A DNA stretch of 64,000 nt, taken from NCBI RefSeq assembly GCF_001424545.1, contig NZ_LMQL01000003.1, forward strand, positions 62,001-126,000, written 5' to 3'. A model generated the notes under the pieces. It ran no database searches. It worked only from the letters and a program-made list of their open reading frames with translations, and was not told the DNA's origin. Both the position numbers and the translations under genes were made by a program. This stretch comes from Ramlibacter sp. Leaf400 (lineage in GTDB: Bacteria; Pseudomonadota; Gammaproteobacteria; Burkholderiales; Burkholderiaceae_C). Of the stretch, positions 34,542 to 43,493 are shown in pieces (position 1 is the stretch's first letter; the number at the start of each line of letters is the position of its first letter).

Positions 34542-36028
34542 GGGCGACGAAACTCCGGACCCTGGCAGAACGCGCCTTCAAGTGGAGCGCGCTGACCACC
34601 ATCGGCCGCTTCGCGCTGCAACTCGTCGCGCAGGTCGTCCTGGCCCGCCTGCTCGGGCCCAGCAACTACGGCGTCTACGGCATCGGCCTGGTGGTGCTCA
34701 CCTTCGCCGGCTTCCTGGCCGGCAACGCCTTCAGCTACAGCCTGGTGCTCAAGAAGGAGGTGGACGACGACGACGTGCGCTTCGCCTTCACCTGGCAGCT
34801 GATGGCGGGCCTGGTCTGCGCGGCGGGCGTCTACGCCAGCGCGGGCTGGCTGGCCACCTATTTCGGCGACCCGCGCGTCGAACCCATGCTGCGCTGGATC
34901 TCGGTCGCGGTCCTGCTGCAAAGCCTGATCGCGCCCTCCAGCTGCCTGATGACGCGCGAGCTGAACTTCCGCGACATCGGCCTGATCCACCTGGGCAGCT
35001 ACGGCGCCGGCTACCTGATGGTGGGCGTGCCGCTCGCCCTGCGGGGGTTCGAGGCGCAGGCCCTGGCCGGGGCGTGCGTGGTGCAGGCGCTGGTGGCGCT
35101 GGTGGCCAGCTTCGCGCTGCGCCCGCACCCGATCAAGCCGCTGCTGCGGCATCCGATGAGCGCCGACACCTTCGACACGGGCCGCACGGTGTTCTTCACC
35201 AACATGGTCAACTGGCTGCTCACCAACGTCGACCGCATCGTCATCGGCCGGCTCCTCAACACGCACTCGGTGGGCCTCTACAACGTGGCCTACAACTTCG
35301 CGTCGATCCCGTACGTGCTGCTGGTCAACTCGCTGCAGCCCACCTTCCTGGCCGCGGGCGCCCGGCTGCAGGACGACCTGCGCCAGCTGGGACAGGCCTG
35401 GCTCACGCTGCTGGCCTGCATGATGGTCTTCCTGATCCCGGCCGGCGTGCTGCTGTCGATGCTGGCCGGCGACCTGGTGCGGGTGCTCTACGGCCCGGCC
35501 TGGAGCGAGGCCGGCTGGGTGATGGCGATCATGTTCCTGTGCCTGCCCGCCTGGTGCTGCCTGGGGATGTCCACGCCGGTGCTGTGGAACACCGGGCGCA
35601 AGCACCTGGAGGCGATGCTGCAGCTGCCGATGCTGGCCGCCGCCGTGCCGCTGTGGTGGCTGCTGGCGCCGCTGGGCATCCGCGCCATCGTGATCGCCGC
35701 GGCCGGCGTGATCTTCGCCCGCGCCATCGTCATCGTCGCCGCCGGCCTGCGGGCGCTCGACCTGTCCTGGCGCCTGCTGCTGCCGTTCGCGCTGCGCGGC
35801 CTGGCCCTGGCCGCGGTGTGCGGGGTGGCGGTGACGCTGGGCCGGCAGTTCGTGTCGTCGCTGCACCAGCCGCTGGCCACGCTGATCGTGGAAGGCTGCA
35901 CCGGCTTCGGCACGCTGCTGCTGGTGACCCTGGTGTGGCCGCAGGTGCTCGGCCCCGAGGCGCGCGGCGTGCTCTCGCGCCTGATCCCCTCCATGGGCCC
36001 GCGCTGGGCCCCCCAGGCCCGGCCATGA
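34538..36028 (+). CDS. Oligosaccharide flippase (Wzx-like, MOP superfamily)
   Basis: 496 residues with 12–14 predicted membrane helices. The opening FKWSALTTIGRFALQLVAQVVLARLLGPSNYGVYG and the NTHSVGLYNVAYNF segment are typical of PST/Wzx exporters. It should move undecaprenyl-diphosphate-linked repeat units made by the cytoplasmic glycosyltransferases of this locus across the inner membrane. ATG 34538 overlaps the preceding stop (ATGA). Confidence 0.92.
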   Translation: MRATKLRTLAERAFKWSALTTIGRFALQLVAQVVLARLLGPSNYGVYGIGLVVLTFAGFLAGNAFSYSLVLKKEVDDDDVRFAFTWQLMAGLVCAAGVYASAGWLATYFGDPRVEPMLRWISVAVLLQSLIAPSSCLMTRELNFRDIGLIHLGSYGAGYLMVGVPLALRGFEAQALAGACVVQALVALVASFALRPHPIKPLLRHPMSADTFDTGRTVFFTNMVNWLLTNVDRIVIGRLLNTHSVGLYNVAYNFASIPYVLLVNSLQPTFLAAGARLQDDLRQLGQAWLTLLACMMVFLIPAGVLLSMLAGDLVRVLYGPAWSEAGWVMAIMFLCLPAWCCLGMSTPVLWNTGRKHLEAMLQLPMLAAAVPLWWLLAPLGIRAIVIAAAGVIFARAIVIVAAGLRALDLSWRLLLPFALRGLALAAVCGVAVTLGRQFVSSLHQPLATLIVEGCTGFGTLLLVTLVWPQVLGPEARGVLSRLIPSMGPRWAPQARP

Positions 36029-36053
36029 CCGCATGCCGCAAGGAACGATCCCG

Positions 36054-37478
36054 ATGAACCGAGCCCACGACGCGACCACCGTCCCTGCGCGCAAGGCGCG
36101 CTCCGCGAAGAAGGCCGATGGCTGGAAGCCGCGGCGCGACGGCGCGCTGTTCCTGCTGTTCCCGCTGATGCTGGTGCTCACCGGCCTGGAGGTGCTGCTG
36201 TCAGGCCGCGACCTCACGCAGGCCTTCGCCATGCTGGAGCAGGAGACCCAGGCGCTGGAGCTGGCCACGCGCCATCCGGTGATCGCCTGGATCCAGCGCG
36301 GCATCTCGCTGCTGCTGATCGCGGTCTGCCTGGAGCGCATCGTCAGCCATTTCGCGCAGCGCAAGGCCGTTCCCTCGCCCCTGCTGACCGGGTCCTTCCT
36401 GTTCTACTGGCTGACCACCGTGGCGATGACGGCGGTGCTGGCGACCAACCCCAAGATCTCGCACGAGTACGTCTACCCGCTGCTGCTGGGACTGGCCTGC
36501 TCGCTGGCCGGACCCGCCGACCGCGACCGCATCCTGGGGGCCGTGCGCAACGCCTTCGTGGTGTTCCTGCTGGCCAGCGTGATGCTGATCTTCGTCAACC
36601 CGATCATGGTGCTGGACTCCAGCTACACGCAGGGCCTGATCCCCGGCCTGCCGCGCTTCGGCGGCCTGACCTCGCACCCGGTGATGATGGGCATGCTGAC
36701 GCAGGCCGTGCTGATCATCCTCTGGGTGCGGCCCTTCAAGCGCACCTGGCTGAACCTGTTCGCATGGGCGCTCGGCCTGGGCGTGCTGTTCATGGCGCAG
36801 TCCAAGACGGCCTGGCTGTGCTTCCTGATCAGCGCCTGCTGCCTGGTGGTGGTGCGCCGCGGCATCGACGCCGTGCAGCACGCCGGCGACCCCCGCAGCA
36901 GCTCCTTCGGCGTCGGGCTGCTGCTGCTGGTGATCACCGGCATCGTGGCCGTGCTGGCCGCGTTCCTGGTGTTCGACCTGCCCACGGTGATCGCCGACTT
37001 CTTCAACACCAGCACCGGCGCGCAGCTGGCCTCGCTGACCGGCCGCGACCGCATCTGGGTGGTGGCCATGGAGGAGTGGGGCCGCAACCCGGTGTTCGGC
37101 TACGGCCTGACGATCTGGGACGCCGACTACCGCCAGGCGATCCAGATGCCCAACGCCACCCACGCGCACAACCAGATGCTGGACACGCTGTCGCGCTCGG
37201 GCACGGTCGGCGCCATCGGCCTGGTGGTCTACGCCGTCGTGCTCACCGGGATGGCCTTCCGCTACGCCCGCGCCACCGGGGGCCTCAGCCTGGCCCTGTT
37301 CATCTCCACCGCCCTGCTGTCCATCAGCGAGGTGCCCCTGCTGCTGGTCGACTACGGCAGCCACGTCATGACCCATTTCCTGCTCATCGTCGCGGTGGCT
37401 TCCGGCGCGGCGGCCCGCGTGCCCGCCCCGCGGGCCGCGCCCACCCCGATCGAGCCGACCCTCAGGACCGCCGCATGA
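36054..37478 (+). CDS. O-antigen ligase-family membrane protein, probable polysaccharide polymerase (Wzy-like)
   Basis: 474 residues from ATG 36054, which has an AAGGA site; an upstream in-frame start at 36033 is weaker. About ten to twelve membrane helices surround a large loop with the Wzy_C/WaaL-type pattern SLTGRDRIWVVAMEEWGRNP and a HAHNQMLDTLSRSG motif. Both WaaL ligases and Wzy polymerases share this fold. Next to a flippase, a chain-length regulator and an export system, polymerisation of exopolysaccharide repeats is the better reading. It ends in a 4-bp overlap with the next gene. Confidence 0.86.
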   Translation: MNRAHDATTVPARKARSAKKADGWKPRRDGALFLLFPLMLVLTGLEVLLSGRDLTQAFAMLEQETQALELATRHPVIAWIQRGISLLLIAVCLERIVSHFAQRKAVPSPLLTGSFLFYWLTTVAMTAVLATNPKISHEYVYPLLLGLACSLAGPADRDRILGAVRNAFVVFLLASVMLIFVNPIMVLDSSYTQGLIPGLPRFGGLTSHPVMMGMLTQAVLIILWVRPFKRTWLNLFAWALGLGVLFMAQSKTAWLCFLISACCLVVVRRGIDAVQHAGDPRSSSFGVGLLLLVITGIVAVLAAFLVFDLPTVIADFFNTSTGAQLASLTGRDRIWVVAMEEWGRNPVFGYGLTIWDADYRQAIQMPNATHAHNQMLDTLSRSGTVGAIGLVVYAVVLTGMAFRYARATGGLSLALFISTALLSISEVPLLLVDYGSHVMTHFLLIVAVASGAAARVPAPRAAPTPIEPTLRTAA

Positions 37479-38440
37479 AGTTCTCCGTCGTCATCCCGCT
37501 GTACAACAAGGCGCGCTACGTCCACTGCGCCATCCGTTCGGTACTGGCCCAGACCCTGGCGCCGCACGAGGTGATCGTGGTGGACGACGGTTCGACCGAC
37601 GCCTCGGTCGACGTCGTGCGCACCCTGGCCGACCCGCGCGTGCGCCTGGTGCGCCAGCCCAACTCGGGCGTCTCGGCCGCCCGCAACCGCGGCATCGCCG
37701 AAGCCACCGGCGACTGGATCGCCTTCCTCGACGCCGACGACTGGTACCACCCCGAGATGCTGGCCGCGCTGCGGCAGGCGCACCAGGCCTGCCCCGAGGC
37801 GGGCCTGCTGGGCACGCAGACCCGCAACATGAGCAACGTGCTGGGCGACCCCGAGCCCTGGTCGGCTTCCGAAAGCTTCGTCGAGGTCGAGGTGGTCGAC
37901 GACCTGCGCCAGCGCTGGATGCGCACCGCCCCCTTCAACAGCAGCAGCGTGGCCATCCGCGCGTCGCTGCTGCGCGAGATGGGCACCTGCTTCATCGAGG
38001 GCGAGTCGCACGGCGAGGACCTGGACCTGTGGTTCCGCGTGGCCGACCGCACGCCCGCGGCGGTGGTCAACGCGCCCTTCGCCGCCATCCGCCTGCTGCC
38101 CGACAGCCTGTCGCGCCGCACGCCGCCCGCCACGCCGCCGGAGTACCTGCGCCGCATGCGCGCCGCGGCGTACTCGGGCGAGATCCCGCGCGAGCGGCGC
38201 CGCTCGGCGCTGTGGTTCGTCGGCCAGCAGGAGGTGACGATGGCGCGCGAGACGCTGGGCGCCGGCAACCGCATGGCCGCGCTGCGCTTCCTCTGGGACG
38301 CGCGCCACGTCGCGCTCACCCGCCGCTGGCAGCTCACGCTGCTGATGACGCTGCTGATGCCCTCGCACGTGGCCGACAGCTGGCAGCGCTGGCGCCTGCG
38401 CAGCGCCGAGGTGTTCTCGCCGGAGGGCCCCACGCAATGA
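37475..38440 (+). CDS. Glycosyltransferase family 2 (GT-A fold)
   Basis: 321 residues opening SVVIPLYNKARYVHCAIRS, with the nucleotide-sugar site VVDDGSTDAS and the metal-binding FLDADDWYHPEM. A later GEDLDLWFRVA supplies the likely catalytic acid (ED). It is cytoplasmic or membrane-associated and would add a sugar to the lipid-linked repeat unit. Donor and acceptor cannot be predicted. Starts in a 4-bp overlap with the polymerase gene and overlaps the next transferase likewise. Confidence 0.92.
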   Translation: MKFSVVIPLYNKARYVHCAIRSVLAQTLAPHEVIVVDDGSTDASVDVVRTLADPRVRLVRQPNSGVSAARNRGIAEATGDWIAFLDADDWYHPEMLAALRQAHQACPEAGLLGTQTRNMSNVLGDPEPWSASESFVEVEVVDDLRQRWMRTAPFNSSSVAIRASLLREMGTCFIEGESHGEDLDLWFRVADRTPAAVVNAPFAAIRLLPDSLSRRTPPATPPEYLRRMRAAAYSGEIPRERRRSALWFVGQQEVTMARETLGAGNRMAALRFLWDARHVALTRRWQLTLLMTLLMPSHVADSWQRWRLRSAEVFSPEGPTQ

Positions 38441-39519
38441 ATACGCCCACGGCACCCTGCCGGGTCTCGGTGATCATCAAGGCCCTCAACGAGGAGGCCA
38501 ACATCGCCGCGGCCATCGAGAGCTGCCTGGCGGCCCTGGCCGACGTGGGCGGCGAGGTGATCCTGGCCGACTCCGCCTCCACCGACGGCACCGTGCAGGT
38601 GGCCAGCCGCTACCCGGTGCGCGTGGTCCAGCTGGCCAGCGCGGGCGACCGCAGCTGCGGCGCCGGCCCCCAGCTGGGCTACCAGCACTCGCGCGGCGAG
38701 TACGTCTACATCATGGACGGCGACATGAAGATGGTGCCCGGCTTCCTGGAACACGCCCTGGCCTTCCTGGCCCAGCACCCCGAGATCGCCGGCGTCGCCG
38801 GCCGCGTGGTGGAACAGAACACCGAGAGCCTGGAATACCGCGAACGCGGCGAGCGCAGCCTGCGGGCCGAGCCGCACCGCAACCCCGGCCCGGTCGACCG
38901 GCTGGACGGCGGCGGCCTCTACCGCCGCCGCGCCATCGAGGAAGCCGGCTACATCTCCGACCGCAACCTGCACAGCTACGAGGAGTTCGACCTGGCGGTG
39001 CGGCTGCGCTCGCTGGGCTGGAAGCTGTGGCGCCTGCCCTTCGACGCGGTCACGCACTTCGGGCACGACGCGCCGCCCTACCGCCTGCTGCTGCGCCGCT
39101 GGCGAAGCCGCTACGCCTGCGGGCTGGGCGAGCTGCTGCGCGGCGCCCTGGGCAAGCCGCGCATGAAGCTGGTGGTGCGCGGGCTGCGCGAGCTGCGGCT
39201 CTACCTGGGCGTGCTGGCCTGGTGGGCGCTGCTGGTGGCCGTGGCGTTCTGGCCGATGGAATCCGACACCCGGGTGACGGTGTTCGGCGTGCTGCTGGGT
39301 GCGCCCTTCGCCGCCATGTCGTGGCGCAAGCGCTCGCTGTCGCGCGGCGTCTATTCCGTGGTCTCCTGGTGCGTGCAGGCCGCCGGCCTGCTGCGCGGCT
39401 TCCTCGCCCCGCGGCAATCGCCGCGGTCCCTCATCCCCAGCCTGGTGCTGCACGACGAGGTCGAGCGCTCGCCCTTCGGCTTCGAGCGCGAGAACCGCAT
39501 CTCGGACACGCACCGCTGA
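38437..39519 (+). CDS. Glycosyltransferase family 2 with C-terminal membrane helices
   Basis: 360 residues opening SVIIKALNEEANIAAAIESC, with LADSASTDGTV and the acidic metal motif YIMDGDMKMVPGF (DGD in place of the usual DAD). A hydrophobic C-terminal region (LGVLAWWALLVAVAFW) should tether it to the inner membrane. It probably extends the lipid-linked oligosaccharide. The ATG overlaps the previous stop (ATGA), and a 35-bp gap separates it from the GT4 gene. Confidence 0.9.
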   Translation: MNTPTAPCRVSVIIKALNEEANIAAAIESCLAALADVGGEVILADSASTDGTVQVASRYPVRVVQLASAGDRSCGAGPQLGYQHSRGEYVYIMDGDMKMVPGFLEHALAFLAQHPEIAGVAGRVVEQNTESLEYRERGERSLRAEPHRNPGPVDRLDGGGLYRRRAIEEAGYISDRNLHSYEEFDLAVRLRSLGWKLWRLPFDAVTHFGHDAPPYRLLLRRWRSRYACGLGELLRGALGKPRMKLVVRGLRELRLYLGVLAWWALLVAVAFWPMESDTRVTVFGVLLGAPFAAMSWRKRSLSRGVYSVVSWCVQAAGLLRGFLAPRQSPRSLIPSLVLHDEVERSPFGFERENRISDTHR

Positions 39520-39554
39520 AACCTCCTTCGACGACACCGTCAACGCCCGACCCC

Positions 39555-40745
39555 ATGCCCCAACCGATGGACAGTTCCTCCACCTTCGGCCTGAGCGTGC
39601 CGCCGCTGGCCGGCGACGACCGCGACAGCCGCTTCATCTACATCGCCGTGCCCTGGACCCCCATGGGCGGCGGCATGTACAAGGTGGCCGACTACCTGAT
39701 CCAGTCCCAGCCCGCCGACGGGCCCGGCCCGGTGCTGCGGCCCCTCGACACGCGGGGCAGCGGCAACGCCGCGGCCTCGCTGCTGCAGGTGGCGCGGGCG
39801 GTCGGCAAGCTGGCCAGGGCCCGCTTCAATGGCCGGGTGGCGGGCGTGCACGTCAACATGGCCGAGCGGCTGGACTTCGTTCGCGAGTCCATCGTGCTGG
39901 CCGCCTGCAAGCTGCTGGGCATCCCGACCGTGCTGCACCTGCACGCCGCGCAGCTGCACCACAGCTTCCAGCGCTTCCCCGCGCCGGTGAAGGCCCTGGT
40001 GCGCTGGATCTTCTCGCTGCCGCAGTCCTGCGTGGTGCTGGGCAAGGTGTCGGCCCAGTTCGTGACGCGCGAGCTGCGCGTGCCGGCCGACAAGGTGGAG
40101 ATCGTGATCAACGGCGTGCCCGAGCCCACGGTGCCGCGCCGCCCCGTCACGCTGCACGACGTGCCGCGCGTGCTGTTCGTGGGCAACCTGTCCGAGCGCA
40201 AGGGCGTGTCCGACCTGCTGCAGGCGCTGGCGCAGCCGGCGCTGTCGGGCGTGCCCCTGCACCTCACGCTGGCCGGTGGCGGCGACCTCGCCGGCTACGC
40301 CGCGCAGGCCGAGCGCCTGCGCGTGGCGCACAAGGTGCACTTTCACGGCTGGGCCGGCCAGGAGGAACTGGCGCGGCTGCTGGCCGAGGCCGACGTGCTG
40401 GTCCTGCCCTCGTACGACGAGGGACTGCCGCTGGCCATCCTGGAAGCGCTGGCCCATGGCGTGGCCGTGGTCTGCACGCCGGTGGGCGAGATCCCGCACG
40501 TGCTGGCGCACCGGCGCGACGCCTGCTTCGTCGAACCGGGCGACCCGGCCAGCATCGCGCGCGGCCTGGCCCTGGTGCTGACCGAGCACGACCTGCGCGA
40601 GCGCCTGGAGCGCAACGGCAAGGCCCTGTACGAGGCGCAGTTCTCGCTCAAGCGCTTCGCCGCCACGGTGGCGCGCATCCACCAGCGGCAGTTCGGCCTC
40701 TCCGTGCAGCAGCCGCCCGCGCCGACGGTGGAGGTGCAGGCGTGA
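39555..40745 (+). CDS. Glycosyltransferase family 4 (GT-B fold)
   Basis: 396 residues. The N-terminal half has a glycine-rich WTPMGGGMYKVADY loop. The C-terminal half has the GT4 donor site VLFVGNLSERKGVSDLLQAL and the EX7E-type motif PSYDEGLPLAILEALAHGV. It uses a nucleotide-activated sugar with retention of configuration. It is one of three sugar transferases in this arm, which with the initiating transferase of the other arm would suggest a repeat unit of at least four sugars. The stop overlaps the GMC gene start (GTGA). Confidence 0.93.
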   Translation: MPQPMDSSSTFGLSVPPLAGDDRDSRFIYIAVPWTPMGGGMYKVADYLIQSQPADGPGPVLRPLDTRGSGNAAASLLQVARAVGKLARARFNGRVAGVHVNMAERLDFVRESIVLAACKLLGIPTVLHLHAAQLHHSFQRFPAPVKALVRWIFSLPQSCVVLGKVSAQFVTRELRVPADKVEIVINGVPEPTVPRRPVTLHDVPRVLFVGNLSERKGVSDLLQALAQPALSGVPLHLTLAGGGDLAGYAAQAERLRVAHKVHFHGWAGQEELARLLAEADVLVLPSYDEGLPLAILEALAHGVAVVCTPVGEIPHVLAHRRDACFVEPGDPASIARGLALVLTEHDLRERLERNGKALYEAQFSLKRFAATVARIHQRQFGLSVQQPPAPTVEVQA

Positions 40746-42427
40746 TCGAGAGCGCGCACCAGGTGCCGCGCGGCACCACGCTGCAGGCCGACGTGTGCGT
40801 GGTCGGCGCGGGCGCGGCCGGCATCCCGCTGGCGCTGTCGCTGTCGGGCCGCGGCCTGTCGGTGCTGCTGCTGGAGGCGGGCGAGCGCAGCCAGGACGCC
40901 AGGGCCCAGGCCCACTACCAGGGCGAGGTGGCCGACGAGCGCATGCACAGCCCGCTGCACCGCTACCGGCTGCGCGGCCTGGGCGGCTCCACCAGCCTGT
41001 GGGGCGGGCGCTGCATGCCCTACGACCCGATCGATTTCGAGGAGCGTGCCTGGGTGCCGCACAGCGGCTGGCCGATCTCCTACGACGGCCTGCAGCCCTG
41101 GTACGCCCAGGCCAACGCCTGGTCCGAGGCCGGCCGCTTCGCCTACGACGCGCGCACCGCGCTGCCCTCGGCGCCGCCGATGTTCGCCGGCTTCGACAGC
41201 GCCATCGTGCGCACCCACGGGCTGGAGCGCTTTTCCTGCCCCACGGATTTCGGCAAGCGCTACCGCAGGCGGCTGGAGGTGGCGCCCGACGTGCGCGTGC
41301 TCACCGGCGCGCACTGCACGGCGATCCGCCTGGACGATGCGGGCGCCAGCGTGCGCACGCTGGAGGTGGCGACGCTGGACGGCAACCGCTTCCAGGTGTC
41401 GGCCCGCGCCGTGGTGCTGGCCAGCGGCGGGCTGGAGACGGCGCGGCTGATGCTGCACTCCAGCGACGTGGTGCCGCAGGGCGTGGGCAACCAGAACGAC
41501 GTGGTGGGCCGCTACTACCAGTGCCACATCGCCGGCAACGTCGGCACCCTGACCATCCACGGCCACGTGAACAACGTGCGCCACGGCTACGAGGTCGCGC
41601 CCGACGGCGTGTACTGCCGCCGCCGGCTGCAGATCGATCCGGTGCAGCAGCGCCGCCACGGGCTGATGAACGCGGTGGCGCGGCTGCACTTTCCCAAGAT
41701 CACCGATCCGTCGCACCGCAGCGGCGTGCTCTCGGGGCTGGTGCTGGCCAAGAACCTGATCAGCTACGAGTACGGCAAGCGCCTGCGCGAATCGCAGCCG
41801 ATGGACGGCGAGGTGTGGGCGCGCCACGTGCTCAACGTGCTGCGCGATCCGCTGGACACCGCCGCCTTCCTCACCCACTGGGTGCGCCGCCGGACCCTGG
41901 CGCAGCGCAAGTTCCCCTCGGTGATCCTGCGCAACCGCACCAACCGCTTCAGCCTGGAGGTCCAGGGCGAGCAGCAGCCGCTGGCCTCCAGCCGCGTGCA
42001 GCTGGTCGAGCGGCCCGACGCGCTGGGCATGCGGCAGCTGCGCGTGGACTGGCGCTACTGCCTGGCCGACATCGAGTCGGTGGCGCGCACGCTGGACCTG
42101 GTGAGCGCCGAACTGGCGCGCACCGGCGTCGGCCGCTACGAGTACGACCGCGACCGGCTGGAAGAGGACCTGATGCGCTACGGCGCCTACGGCGGCCACC
42201 ACATCGGCACCGCGCGCATGGGCGCCAACCCGAAGAACAGCGTGGTGGACGCGGACTGCAAGGTGCATACGGTGGGCAACCTGTACGTGGCCGGCAGCGC
42301 GGTGTTCCCCACCTCCAGCCAGGCCAACCCCACGCTGACCATCGTGGCCCTGTCGCTGCGCCTGGCCGACCGGCTGGTGCAGCGCCTGCAGCCGCGGCGC
42401 GCGGCGACCGAGGAGCTGTTCGCATGA
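40742..42427 (+). CDS. GMC-family FAD-dependent oxidoreductase
   Basis: 561 residues beginning at GTG 40742. The FAD-binding motif VCVVGAGAAGIPLALSLSG is near the N-terminus, and the C-terminal GMC substrate domain ends with the conserved SSQANPTLTIVALSLRLADRL. HHIGTARMG supplies the histidine of the active site. Relatives oxidise alcohols or sugars such as glucose and cellobiose. Encoded in the middle of a polysaccharide operon with 4-bp overlaps on both sides, it could oxidise a sugar residue of the repeat unit. No Tat signal is evident, so it appears cytoplasmic. Confidence 0.88.
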   Translation: MIESAHQVPRGTTLQADVCVVGAGAAGIPLALSLSGRGLSVLLLEAGERSQDARAQAHYQGEVADERMHSPLHRYRLRGLGGSTSLWGGRCMPYDPIDFEERAWVPHSGWPISYDGLQPWYAQANAWSEAGRFAYDARTALPSAPPMFAGFDSAIVRTHGLERFSCPTDFGKRYRRRLEVAPDVRVLTGAHCTAIRLDDAGASVRTLEVATLDGNRFQVSARAVVLASGGLETARLMLHSSDVVPQGVGNQNDVVGRYYQCHIAGNVGTLTIHGHVNNVRHGYEVAPDGVYCRRRLQIDPVQQRRHGLMNAVARLHFPKITDPSHRSGVLSGLVLAKNLISYEYGKRLRESQPMDGEVWARHVLNVLRDPLDTAAFLTHWVRRRTLAQRKFPSVILRNRTNRFSLEVQGEQQPLASSRVQLVERPDALGMRQLRVDWRYCLADIESVARTLDLVSAELARTGVGRYEYDRDRLEEDLMRYGAYGGHHIGTARMGANPKNSVVDADCKVHTVGNLYVAGSAVFPTSSQANPTLTIVALSLRLADRLVQRLQPRRAATEELFA

Positions 42428-43434
42428 CGGGCCGCGTCCTGGTGCTGGGCGGCAGCGGCTACATCGGCTCGCGGCTGGTGCGGCTGCTGCGCGAGGCCGG
42501 CTACAAGGCCCTCAGCGCTTCGTCGCGGGCGCAGCCGGGCGAGGACCGGGTGCGGTTGGACACGCGCGACGGCGCCGCGCTGGCGCAGGCGCTGCAGGGC
42601 ATGGACGCGGTGGTGAACTGCGTGGCGGGCGACGCCGGCGCCATCGCCGAGGGCGCGGCCACGCTGGTGCACTCGGCCGCGACGGCCGGCTGCCCGCGCA
42701 TCGTCCACCTGAGCACCATGTCGGTGTACGGGGCGGTCGAAGGGCGGGTCGACGAACACACGGCGCCCGGCCCGCTGCTGGGCTGGTACGACCAGGCCAA
42801 GCGCGAGGCCGACAAGCAGATCGCGCAGTTCGCCACCGGCGGCGGCCGCGCGGTGCTGCTGCGGCCCGGCTGCGTGTGGGGCCCGGGCAGCGAGCTGTGG
42901 GTGGGCCGCGTGGGCCGCTGGCTGCGCGCGGGGCGCCTGGGCGACCTGGGGGCGGCCGGCGACGGCTGGTCCAACCTGGTCCACGTGGACGACGTCTGCA
43001 TCGCGGCGATCCGCTCGCTGGAGCTGTCGCTGGCGCCGGGCGAGCAGCGCACTTTCAACCTGGCCGCGCCGGACAGTCCGCGCTGGAACGAGTACTTCAG
43101 CGACCTGGCCCTGGCCCTGGGCGCGACGCCGGTGCGGCGCCTGTCGGCCCGGCGGCTGCAGCTCGAAGGCAAGGTCGCCGGCCCGGCGCTGCACCTCTTG
43201 CGCAAGGCCGGCCAGCGAATGGGCCGCGACGTGGCGCACTGGCCGGAGCCGGTGACGCCGGGCCTGGTGGCCCTGTGGCGGCGGCATCTTCACCTCGACG
43301 CGCGGGCGGCCGCGCGCGAACTGCGCCTGGACTGGACGCCCTACCCTGCCGCGTTGCAGGAAGCCGCGGCGTGGTTCTTGGAGCAGGAGAGCCTGGCGCG
43401 GGTCGGTGCCCGCGCCGTGGCCTCGCCCGGTTGA
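42424..43434 (+). CDS. NAD(P)-dependent epimerase/dehydratase-family protein
   Basis: 336 residues with the extended-SDR opening VLVLGGSGYIGSRLVRLL and the catalytic pattern STMSVYG followed by YDQAKREAD (Tyr and Lys four apart). Extended SDR enzymes act on nucleotide sugars or other bound substrates by epimerisation, dehydration or reduction. Together with the adjoining GMC oxidoreductase (ATGA overlap) it may form a two-step oxidation–reduction of a sugar position. The substrate is not readable from sequence. Confidence 0.88.
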   Translation: MTGRVLVLGGSGYIGSRLVRLLREAGYKALSASSRAQPGEDRVRLDTRDGAALAQALQGMDAVVNCVAGDAGAIAEGAATLVHSAATAGCPRIVHLSTMSVYGAVEGRVDEHTAPGPLLGWYDQAKREADKQIAQFATGGGRAVLLRPGCVWGPGSELWVGRVGRWLRAGRLGDLGAAGDGWSNLVHVDDVCIAAIRSLELSLAPGEQRTFNLAAPDSPRWNEYFSDLALALGATPVRRLSARRLQLEGKVAGPALHLLRKAGQRMGRDVAHWPEPVTPGLVALWRRHLHLDARAAARELRLDWTPYPAALQEAAAWFLEQESLARVGARAVASPG

Positions 43435-43493
43435 CATTCGAACGCAGTAGGGGACGGCCGGCCCCCTCCACCCACCGGCGCGGCAGGTGATCG

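Noticed and set aside
40795-43434. Overlapping long plus-strand frame in another phase of the GMC and epimerase genes
   Set aside because: The in-phase GMC and SDR motifs lie in the other frame; this one is an Arg/Gly/Ala-rich shadow.
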